Positions 54,598 to 64,000 of a stretch of 64,000 nucleotides of DNA are shown piece after piece. The notes under the pieces are model-generated. The model was not told the origin of the DNA. It searched no databases and saw only the letters and a program-made list of their open reading frames with translations. Positions within the stretch are counted from its first letter, which is position 1. Every line of letters begins with the position of its first letter. The stretch spans positions 1-64,000 of the forward strand of contig JAUCBJ010006002.1 in assembly GCA_032718475.1 (NCBI GenBank). Direction: 5' to 3'. Made by a program: the position numbers and the translations under genes. The DNA comes from Nemertoderma westbladi. Its lineage: Eukaryota; Xenacoelomorpha; Nemertodermatida; Nemertodermatidae.

Positions 54598-55958
54598 GTT
54601 GGGTGGTGTTCTTTATCATGAAATTATTGATCCCATTATTACATGTATATTTTTGAAAAGTTCCTAATGTTCACAGCCCGTTAAGGTTCAAATTATTACT
54701 CAGAATTCACTATAGTAGTTATTTCACATTGGGAATGAAAAGTGGATTTAATTAAATTTCAGAATTTTCTAATATTGAAATAATTAAATATACTACTCCC
54801 TCATAATATCATGTAATATGTACTGCCTAAACAGTCGTAGTCCATAAAGGATTGCTATAGAGCATGACAAGGTCTCTCATTACAGAATTTTCTGCCAAAC
54901 GCCAATGCCGCTAGAATACCGAAGTCGTCAAAATGATACAACCCAAGAAGTAATGTTATTTATATCAATATACTGATGGTCGATCATTCCACTCATAGGT
55001 CAGACTCCCCAAAACTTACATGAAAGAGTCAAACTAATTTTTAAGTAAAAAATTACATGTTTTTATCAAACCTCCTACTGTGTTTGTCTGAAAATCATCA
55101 TGAATAAACGACTCATTGAATGTGAGCGTATTCAATTCCGCCACACCAACCCCCATAAAGTGGGAAAGAGCGCCTTAAGCAATATTGGGAACACGAGGTT
55201 GATTGCCAATCAACCTCGTGTCACCCCAATGAGATGGGGACGGGAAACCCCAGAGGACATACGCACAATGGGGGTCAGAGGTTATACCTCCAGGGGAGAG
55301 AGAATAACAGTAGCGGGGGAGAAACACTCCTAGAGAGAGGGGAGGGCGAGAAGTGAGCTATTAGCCAATGGGGGGAAGGCATCGACCGAGTAATATGGCC
55401 AACCCGTGCAATATATATTACCAGTTGTGTCATTTGCTCACTTTAGTTATCTCAGTGCAGTCAGGGCAGAGCGGTGACTTTGTTACCGTCATCGCCGTCA
55501 CCTATATTACCGGTCATTTCAGTATTTACTCATGTTATCTCATATCTGTATGCTATCACATATTTATCTATATTATCAAGAACGTCGGAACAACAAACGA
55601 ACTTATTACCTTTTCCATCAAACGGTGCGACCTTTGACGCGTAAGCAAACAACCGGATAAATCGGGGTCGACCGATCCCATCACATTGAAAATCAGTCAA
55701 ACTAAAAAATATGGCGAACATTCCAAACTACTCTGACAACTAATGTAAAACTACGCACAAACAATCCAAAGTGGTTCCTGTACACTGGCCATACAGCGTG
55801 GTATGACATATAGAGTTGCTGGCAATTTTTTAGGCTGTCTAAAAGTTATTTCCTTCTTGAATAATTATCACTCTTCTTCATAATCACGATATCATATCCA
55901 CTCCACAATCCTTGTATCCCAATATTAAACACCCATCGATTGTAGCCCATACGGCTAG
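54598..55958. other. Intergenic sequence with a small hairpin
   Basis: No gene recognised. A perfect hairpin with arms ACACGAGGTTGATT and its inverse lies at about 55191-55221. The sequence around 55100-55340 is GC-richer than its flanks. Confidence 0.35.
55191..55221. other. Perfect hairpin ACACGAGGTTGATT / AATCAACCTCGTGT
   Basis: Fourteen-base arms with a loop of three bases (GCC). No known element is recognised. Confidence 0.55.
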
Positions 55959-55989
55959 GTGTGGCACCATTTGTACTATATTATAACAT

Positions 55990-57990
55990 GTGTTTATAAA
56001 GGTCATGTAAAGAATCACAATGTGTGGAAATCTTATCGTCCTATTTCTACCATTAGTCTGCTCGCGAAAGTTCTTGAGGTATTATGTCTGGCCAACTACT
56101 TTGACAAAGTTTTGTCACCTCATCCTTTTTTAATTGCATATCAAAAACGTGTTGGATGTGATGTCATCACTATAAGTATTGCTTATCAAATCATTCACTA
56201 CTACAACTCTTGGGCTTCATGAGATTATGTCTGTCAAACAGACATAGAATCTGCCTTCGACAGTTGATTTTGCAATATTGTTCGCAAAGTTGAGTTGCGT
56301 TCAGTTCTTAATCCACTCATCTGCCGCCTTCAGCTCAAATATTATTGCTGTGGAAAAATTTATTTCAAATTCGTTACAGAACTGGATGCTATGCATTTTA
56401 GACTTCATAACTCTGTCAAGCGGATCACTTTTATCGCTAACTCTGTTCAACTTCTACTGTGGAAATGACTTGTGGGGCGAGACACGTAGTCGGCGAGCCT
56501 TGGCATGCGGTTCATATAGGGCAAATGGGGCATGTCCGTCTGTCTGTCTGTCCGTCTGTCTGTCTGTCTGGTAAATGTTTGAACGCGAATTTCTCTGCAT
56601 CGCTGGTTCGGAATTGAACCAAACTTAGTAGGTAAGTAGTAGAGAGAAAGTTTAGAAAGTTTGTAAAGTTTGGTGAAAAATCATGCAGTCTGACGTCAGC
56701 TACGACAGATTATGTAGTTTTTAGAAAATGTTAAATTTCTCGGGAAGGCCTCATTTTCCTGAGCTGAAATTTTGGTGGCCTGTATAGAATCATGAAGTCT
56801 ATCTTTTACGAAATTGAAAAGTTAAGACATTTAATTGGGGATCCGCTAGAGACTCAGAAGTAATGACATAGGCCTACCGGTACGGTACTGCTGTACAGTG
56901 CTGCACTGGTAAGTACGAAATTGCAGAATAACAATTTGACACCACCTAGCGGATTAACATATGATTGTATATCGAATGAATACATTTATAGCATGGGATA
57001 TTGGGTCCAAACTAGACATGCCCCATTTGCTCTATATGAACAGTATGCCAAGGCTTGCCGACTACGTGCTGCGCGAAGTCCCCACGAACGTGTATAAATA
57101 TGCTTGAGGAATTGGGCTTTGGCTGCTACATTCGCAATACATTGTCAGGTTTACTTAATTATGCCAATGACATTTTGCTGTTTAGCTGCTCTGGCACAGA
57201 AATTGAGAAGATGATGGATGTGTTACTAGATGTTAATATGAAAAGATTAAAATAGGACATGGGGTCTTATGTCCTATTTTATTGATTTCCTATTAATATC
57301 ACAATCCCTTTAATGTCGTGGTTGTCTAAAATCATGTGTTACAAGATGAGCTTACACAAAGATCGGGCTTTCAGTAAGCAGCAGCAAGACCAAGTTGATT
57401 TATGCATCAATGACCAAGTACCACCAATTCTCTTACACAATTACACTGAGAATCGCTCTACCGACATGGCATTTCTTGGATATAAGATATATGACAATTT
57501 ACGTTCGATGCTTCATGATTGTTTGCAGCGAATTTCATGTGCTGCAGCTATTTTTCACCAAAGAAAAAAGCTGAACTGTGTGCCAACACTCCCTCTCAAA
57601 AGTATCGATACTATGAAATGCCATTGCAATTCCATGGCTAAAATATGGTATTGAATTTTATTTTGACGCCCCCCACGTTATCTGAGAAAAGATGAACGGA
57701 TGCCACGGATGCAATACCACTTACGCTATCTCCTGTTAACCTGTTGTGGGGGTCGCTTCACTGGCATCAGCAGCTGCTATGAAGCAGTTGCGAGGCTGCT
57801 TTTGTGAGACTGCACAAAAAAAAGTCATGCTGCCTGCCATATGTTCAATCAACTCAACTTCAATTACTCAAAACGAGAGAGGGGGACGCGGCTGAACCAG
57901 GGTAGTCCATCTTTGAAAGATACTGAAGACTATATCTTCCTTGCAAGGTGCTACTCCATGATCTTTCAATCTTTCAATAACACATTCATT
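55990..57990 (+). pseudogene. CR1-like LINE interrupted by an inverted-repeat element
   Basis: The 5' piece has SYRPISTISLLAKVLEVL and, after frame breaks, LLSLTLFNFYCGNDL. After the insertion the RT resumes with CINMLEELGFGCYIRNTLSG and NYANDILLF, where YADD has become YAND. A later part (57313-57654) reads HNYTENRSTDMAFLGYKIY. Same family as 52170-53469. Dead by stops, frameshifts and loss of a catalytic Asp. Confidence 0.75.
56472..57085. mobile_element. 0.6-kb inverted-repeat element inside the LINE
   Basis: Left end GTGGGGCGAGACACGTAGTC then GGCGAGCCTTGGCATGC and GCAAATGGGGCATGTC. The right end (about 57018-57085) is the inverse: GACATGCCCCATTTGC, GCCAAGGCTTGCCGAC, CTACGTG...CCCCAC. Inside are TCTGTCTGTCTG repeats. 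The LINE reading FNFYCGNDL / CINMLEELGFGC continues across it. The target duplication is unclear. Confidence 0.65.
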
Positions 57991-58516
57991 GGAAAATGTT
58001 AGCTAAGTGTTATTCCTCATCATCATAATTTATCCGGTTGGTTGTTTTCGGTAAAAACCAAAATATCCTTAAAACAGCTTCCTAATTTGCGGAAAACTGT
58101 CACACACCCAAAACTAACAATTTAAACCCGCCTGAAGCGCCAATATGATAATCTAATCTGTGAATGATGGGGTGTCACTAATTAATTAGCTACACATTTT
58201 CTGTGTAAACAGGCGGAAACCTGGGAGTTGTTCCTGCATATATGCGTCTGTTGACAAACGTCTGATCTGATTCCGGAGATAAGTTGTCAGCATCCTGACA
58301 AGTTTATGTAGGAAGCGGAGGTTTTCCATTTATATTACATCAAACAAATATTTACTACACAAATTAACTGGCCTGGTGTTCGTCCTGAGATCAGCTACGT
58401 CGGATAATCACACTGCCCTCCTAAGGCTAAACCATGTAACTCAAAAAAATGGGTTTCAGAAAAATCAACCTATAAAGTAAACGAATCTACTCGAAAACAT
58501 GTGAATGTCTGTGTGA
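57991..58516. other. Spacer, nothing recognised
   Basis: No domain or repeat is visible. Confidence 0.35.
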
Positions 58517-58553
58517 ACATTTTCAACAATAAAACTTTAGTCAAATAGTATAT

Positions 58554-60106
58554 TTAACCCTATTAAACCCGGGGGTGTTCAATATGACCCTTCCCGTGGT
58601 TTTTTTATTATAATTCTGAAACAAACGCAGATGGGAATCTGAAATTTTATGACTTTTCCTAAAATTCTATTGTCTTCCTAGTAGTGAAAACCGTTGTAAA
58701 AATATTGGGTAGTTTTCGAGTTATAGCACCATTTTTAACCCTACTTTTGGCACTTTTTTGAGACGTTTTTTGAAAATTACATTTCATTAAATATTAATTG
58801 TAACATATCTATTTTTGATTTACACCGGTTTTTTGGTGTTAGCAATTGGATGGAATTCATATAAATTGATTTAGAAATTTCCAACTTGTTTTTTTCGGCG
58901 GGTGCCAAATTTTGGTGCCAGCGCCAAATTTTGAAATATGTCAATTTTGTAAATTGATTGTTTGAAACTTTTTTTTTATGCAATTGGGGTTTTTTGGGGT
59001 TCTGGTTTCGAAAAAATATATACGAGTTGCACCAAGCGTATCAAACTTGTATTTTTCGGTGCTGTGTGCAAATTTTGGTGCGAGCACGAAATTTTGAAAA
59101 TCCATTCAATAGATAAAATTGCTTGTGTCAATTGATTTCCTGGATTTTAGAGGTTTATGGCTGTTCTAAATTCAATGGAATATATAATTATCGAACTAGA
59201 CATCTCAAACTTGTATTTTTCGGAAGTGGGTGCAAAATGTTGTGCTAGCACCAAATTTTGAAAACCATCAAATATATCAATTGATTGTGTCATCTTGTTT
59301 CTTGCGTTATACGGGTTTGTTAGGGTTCTGAATTCAATGGAATCAGTAAAAATTTCATAAGAGTTTTCAAACTTGTATTTTTCGCCGGTGGGTGAAAATT
59401 GTTGTGCCAGCACCAAATTTTGGAAAATGAGTAAATTGATCAGTAGATAGTATCATCTTGTTTCTTGCATTATACGGGTTTATGAGGGTCCTGAATCCGA
59501 TGGAATCAATAAAAACAGCACTGGACATCGCAAACTTGTACTTTTTGGTGATGGTTACGAAATTTGGTGCTAGCACCAAAATTTGCCAGATAACGCCGAA
59601 AAATACAAGTAGCAATGATCTGGCATATTTGAAATGTATTCCATTAGAATCAGCGCCCTAGAAAACCTGAAAATGTGAATATATAGCATCGTATAAGTGA
59701 ATTAAAAAATTTGTGTTCTAACTGAAAAGTGCTGGTTACTTGTTTTTTTCATTTTTTTCCTACGCATAGAGGACTAAACAGCCATTTATGGTAATCATAT
59801 CATTTTTAAATATTTTTCAATGTATTTTGCGCCCCAGAAAACCTGTATTGAAAAAAGAAGCCGAAAAATGTAACTTTCAAATTTTGTGAAAATTGTGCAC
59901 TACTTGTAATTTTGGTGCTGTAATATTACCACCCCAGTACATTTTTTCGAAAATCTTTTTTTCGGTCGGATCCAGATTAGTGATACCTACGTACAAACAA
60001 AAAATCGGACGTTTTCGTTAATATTTGTAGATTTTAGAGGGAAGGGTCAATATGACCCCCCACGGTATTTGTACAGCATTTTATAGCCCGGTACTAATAG
60101 GGTTAA
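58554..60106. mobile_element. piggyBac-like MITE, complete (copy C)
   Basis: TTAA-CCCTATTAAACCCGGG at the left and CCCGGTACTAATAGGG-TTAA at the right. Subterminal GGTCAATATGACCC-like inverted motifs occur at both ends. The interior holds several diverged modules with CAAACTTGTATTTTTCGG and GGTGCTAGCACC. No transposase is present; the 60-90 codon frames are by-products of the modules. Confidence 0.75.
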
Positions 60107-60265
60107 ATACCTAGAAAGACTTAAGCTAGCTATTTAAAAAATCTCAGATCCACAATAGGGAGGGACGCGGGGCGCCGCGTACCATATAGTTTGTGAGAAA
60201 GAAAGAAAAGAGAAAGAGTCACCCTTACATTTTCAACAATAAAACTTTAGTCAACTGTAGTATAT

Positions 60266-61803
60266 TTAACCCTATTAAACCCGGGGGGGGGTTCAATATG
60301 ACCACTCCCGTGGTTTTTTTATTATAATTCTGAAACAAACGCAGTTGGGCATCTGAAATTTTATGACTTTTCCTAAAATTCTATTGTCTTCCTAGTAGTG
60401 AAAACCGTTTTAAAAATATTTGGTAGTTTTCGAGTTATAGCACCATTTTTAACCCAACTTTTGGCACTTTTTTGAAACGTTTTTTGAAAATTACATTTCA
60501 TTAAATATTAATTGTAACATATCTATTTTTGATTTACACCGGTTTTTTGGTGTTAGCAATTGGATGGAATTCATATAAATTGATTTAGAAATTTCCAACT
60601 TGTTTTTTTCGGCGGGTGCCAAATTTTGGTGCCAGCGCCAAATTTTGAAATATGTCAATTTTGTAAATTAATTGTTTAAAACTTGTTTTTTATGCAATTG
60701 GGGTTTTTTGGGGTTCTGGTTTCGAAAAAATATATACGAGTTGCACCAAGCGTATCAAACTTGTATTTTTCGGTGCTGTGTGCAAATTTTGGTGCGAGCA
60801 CGAAATTTTGAAAATCCATTCAATAGATAAAATTGCTTGTGACAATTTATTTCCTGCATTTTAGAGGTTTATGGCTGTTCTGAATTCAATGGAATATATA
60901 ATTATCGAACTAGACATCTCAAACTTGTATTTTTCGGAAGTGGGTGCAAAATGTGGTGCTAGCACCAAAATTTGAAAACCATCAAATATATCAATTGATT
61001 GTGTCATCTTGTTTCTTGCGTTCTACGGGTTTGTTAGGGTTCTGAATTCAATGGAATCAGTAAAAATTTCATAAGAGTTTTCAAACTTGTATTTTTCGCC
61101 GGTGGGTGAAAATTGTTGTGCCAGCACCAAATTTTGGAAAATGAGTAAATTGATCAGTAGATAGTATCATCTTGTTTCTTGCATTATACGGGTTTATGAG
61201 GGTCCTGAATCCGATGGAATCAATAAAAACAGCACTGGACATCGCAAACTTGTACTTTTTGGTGATGGTTACGAAATTTGGTGCTAGCGCTAAAATTTGC
61301 CAGATTACGCCGAAAAATACAAGTAGCAATGATCTGGCATATTTGAAATGTATTCCATTAGAATCAGCGCCCTAGAAAACCTGAAAATGTGAATATATAG
61401 CATGGTATAAGTGAATTAAAAATGTTGTGTTCTAACTGAAAAGTGCTGGTTACTTGTTTTTTTCATTTTTTTCTACGCAGAGAGGACTAAACAGCCATTT
61501 ATGGTAATCATATCATTTTTAAATATTTTCCAATGTATGTATTGAAAAAAAAAGCCGAAAAATGTAACTTTCAAATTTTGTGAAAATTGTGCACTACTTG
61601 TAATTTTGGTGCTGTAATATTACCACCCCAGTACATTTTTTCGAAAATTTTTTTTTCGGTCGGATCCAGATTAGTGATACCTACGTACAAACAAAAAATC
61701 AGACGTTTTCGTTAATATTTGTAGATTTTAGAGGGAAGGGTCAATATGACCCCCCCCCACGGTATTTGTACAGCATTTTATAGCCCGGTACTAATAAGGT
61801 TAA
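60266..61803. mobile_element. piggyBac-like MITE, complete (copy D)
   Basis: Near-identical to copy C because it was duplicated together with its flanks. TTAA is at 60266-60269 and 61800-61803. Copy D lacks about 20 bp present in C near 59825 (GCGCCCCAGAAAACC). Confidence 0.75.
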
Positions 61804-62111
61804 ATACCTAGAAAGACTTAAGCTAGCTATTTAAAAAATCTCAGATCCACAATAGGGAGGGACGCGGGGGGCGCCGCTTACCATATAGTTTGTGAGAAAG
61901 AAAGAAAAGAGAAAGAGTCACCCTTACATTTATGCCGTCCTGTCTGTCTATCTTCCATAATAAATTAAACATGGCGCGATTGTGCATCATCCGCCATATA
62001 TTTTTGTTTGGTGTTCGGGATATATCTGGGTAGAAGATACGGCCACCGAATCACAGCGATGTGATAAAATTATAAGTGACGGATTGGCTTTTCAATCAAT
62101 TTATGTCAATT

Positions 62112-63082
62112 TAATGGCTAATTAGTGCCATATAGGTCGGCTAATTAGTGCCATATAGGTCCGCTAATTAGTGCCAATTAGGTCGGCTAGTTAGTGCCAT
62201 AAATGTCGGTTAATTAGCCACTTAGGTCTGCTAATTACTTATTAGTGCCATATGGGTCGGCTAGTTAGTGCCGTACATGTCGGTTAATTAGTGCCGTCTA
62301 GGTCGGCTAATGAATGCCAAATAGGTCGGCTAATTACTGCCATATAGGTTCGCTAATTAGTGCCATATAGGTCGGCTAGTTGGTGCCCTACATTTCGGTT
62401 AATTAGTGCCATATAGGTCGGCTACTTGGTTAGTGTCATATACGTCGGCTAATTAGTGCTAAATAGTTCCGCTAATTAGTGCCATATATGTATGGTAAGT
62501 GGTCGGCTAATATAGGTATGCTAATTAGTGCCATATAGGTCGGCTAATTAGTGCTATATAGGTTGGCTAATTAATGCAATATTGGTCGGGTAGTTAGTGC
62601 CATACATGTCGGTTAATTAGTGCCATATAGGTATGCTAATAAGTGCCATATAGGTCGGCTAATTAGTGCCATTTAGGTCGGCCATTTAGTGCCATATAGG
62701 TCGGCTAATTAGTGCCAAATAGGTCGGCTAATTAATGCGAGATAGGTCGGCATATATGTCGGCTAATTAGTGCCATATAGGTTGGCTAATCAGTGCCATT
62801 TAGGTCGGCCATTTAGTGCCATATAGGTCGGCTAATTAGTGCCAAATAGGTCGGCTAATTAATGCCAAATAGATCGGCGAATTAGTCCCGCATAGGTCGG
62901 CTAATTAGTGCCATATAGGTCGGCTAATTAGTGCCATATAGGTCGGCTAATAAGTGCCATATAGGTCGGCTAATTAGTGCCATATATATCGTCTAATTAG
63001 TGCCTTATAGATCGGCTAATTAGTGCCAAATAGATCGGGCAATTAGTGCCGTATAGGTCGGCTAATTAGTGCCGTATAGATG
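62112..63082. repeat. 23-bp minisatellite with TAATTA core, about 42 copies
   Basis: The unit is GGTCGGCTAATTAGTGCCATATA with substitutions and some partial units. It is continuous over about 970 bp. Confidence 0.92.
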
Positions 63083-63290
63083 ATTCCACGTAAAAGGGGT
63101 AGCAAAACTTTAATATAAGGCAGAGCGTTCGAAGGTTATTGTTGGTCAGTGTATAAACCAACTTCAAGTCACCGCTATCATTGGACTACGTAGCGTCGGG
63201 CTGAATTTCACAGAATAGAGTAATAGATATATCAGTGATCGTAAATTTTCACAGATCTCTGCAAACTTACAAATATGATTTACTTTATGG

Positions 63291-63362
63291 GTGGGGGCTA
63301 CCTGTACCCTCCGGGTGGGGGCTACCTGTACCCTCCGGGTGGGGGCTACCTGTACCCTCTCC
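63291..63362. repeat. 26-bp tandem repeat, three copies
   Basis: The unit is GGGTGGGGGCTACCTGTACCCTCC-like, GC-rich, three near-identical copies in AT-rich surroundings. Confidence 0.9.
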
Positions 63363-64000
63363 GTACGATTAAAGTGCACCCATACAGTTTACTACCCTTA
63401 ATGAGCACGAAACTATAAAAAAATACATTTTCCTCAACTGTATTATGTTTTTATCGTCACACACCCACCGAGTTAAGAGAGTAGCCGACAATAACTCTCT
63501 CTATTCGGTTACATTTTGGCAATAATGAAACTGTTATTGGCCAAATCCGCTTAGTTTTGGCAGCGACTGAACACATTAATTATATACCATATTATTAACA
63601 CCGCCGTATTGAGTGAGGTCACAATATACATTCAAAACTTCCGTTTAATTTAACGGTACAGTACGTGTATTTCATAATGATCAGTATTATCAGTATTATT
63701 AGTAATAATCATGTTTTTCAATTAACAATTTAATTAAATTAAAATATGATATTTCACTTCATACATTGTATTTAACTAACATAATAAGAAAGCAAAGGTG
63801 CAACTGAGATTGCGTAAATGGTTACCCTCACTAGATTTAGACGCCGGATACTCTAATAGATACTCTAATATAATTTAGTTACAAATAAGGGAAAGGATCA
63901 GGTTTCAGAGACGGCTTTTTCTAACCAAAACAATAAATTATTATTATTATTCCTTTGGTACCCATAGTGATTGCACGAATGGGGAAGTCTCTACACAAGG
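63363..64000. other. AT-rich sequence to the window end
   Basis: No gene or mobile element is recognised. Confidence 0.35.

Larger units (their letters stand above)
58517..61925. repeat. Segmental tandem duplication, about 1.7-kb unit
   Basis: 58517-60226 and 60227-61925 are near-identical, differing by small indels and substitutions. Each unit contains a whole piggyBac-like MITE plus about 40 bp of left and 120 bp of right flank (CCTAGAAAGACTTAAGCTAG ...). ACATTT occurs at both outer breakpoints and at the junction. Confidence 0.85.

Noticed and set aside
59147-61329. Conserved 82-89 codon frames seen in several places
   Set aside because: They recur because the same MITE modules recur; codon composition follows the repeat and there is no start or domain logic.
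62112-63082. Possible CRISPR array
   Set aside because: Repeats are contiguous without unique spacers, and the window is clearly eukaryotic.

Overview
This is an AT-rich window from an animal nuclear genome. It holds two spliced protein-coding genes with GT-AG introns that keep the reading frame, plus a dense load of decayed retrotransposons, foldback DNA elements and minisatellites. The lineage is probably a marine invertebrate. Foldback elements whose arms are short tandem arrays (about 15-bp units) recall the TU elements described in sea urchins, so an echinoderm or another deuterostome is plausible, but the sequence does not settle this. No bacterial-type operons, rRNA genes or CRISPR arrays are present.

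Host genes. (1) A rhodopsin-family G-protein-coupled receptor of 440 residues lies on the + strand in three coding exons (3689-3884, 14120-14309, 21106-22042) with introns of about 10.2 and 6.8 kb. (2) A 257-residue aquaporin with two NPA boxes lies on the + strand in three coding exons (41718-42194, 42512-42682, 47632-47757).

Layout. 1-3.7 kb: a palindromic TTAA-flanked piggyBac-like element, a short MITE and GC-rich patches. 3.7-22 kb: the receptor gene. Its intron 1 holds LINE fragments, one split by a 1.7-kb hAT-like foldback element that itself carries a 187-bp inserted element, then a microsatellite and a SINE inside a LINE tail. Its intron 2 holds a 5'-truncated BEL/Pao LTR retrotransposon in sense orientation, whose 3' LTR ends about 35 bp before exon 3. 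22-30 kb: a LINE relic, two adjacent foldback elements with array-type arms, a 410-bp tandem duplication and a minisatellite of about 110 heptamers. 30-34 kb: mostly featureless, with one exon-like ORF and one GC-rich exon-like block. 34-40 kb: a nearly full-length two-ORF LINE on the - strand and a second LINE on the + strand. 41.7-47.8 kb: the aquaporin, with LINE relics, a foldback element and a 30-bp minisatellite in its intron 2. 50-58 kb: two CR1-like LINE copies, one interrupted by a truncated piggyBac-like element and one by a 0.6-kb inverted-repeat element. 58.5-61.9 kb: a 1.7-kb segmental tandem duplication carrying a piggyBac-like MITE. 62.1-63.1 kb: a 23-bp minisatellite with a TAATTA core.

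The most distinctive items are the two zinc-knuckle-associated 3' ORFs of the BEL/Pao element (overlapping by ATGA), the three-level nested insertion with visible target duplications, the array-armed foldback pair, and the heptamer array that spells about 110 consecutive GGGTCA half-sites in DR1 spacing. All assignments come from reading the sequence; no database search was run.
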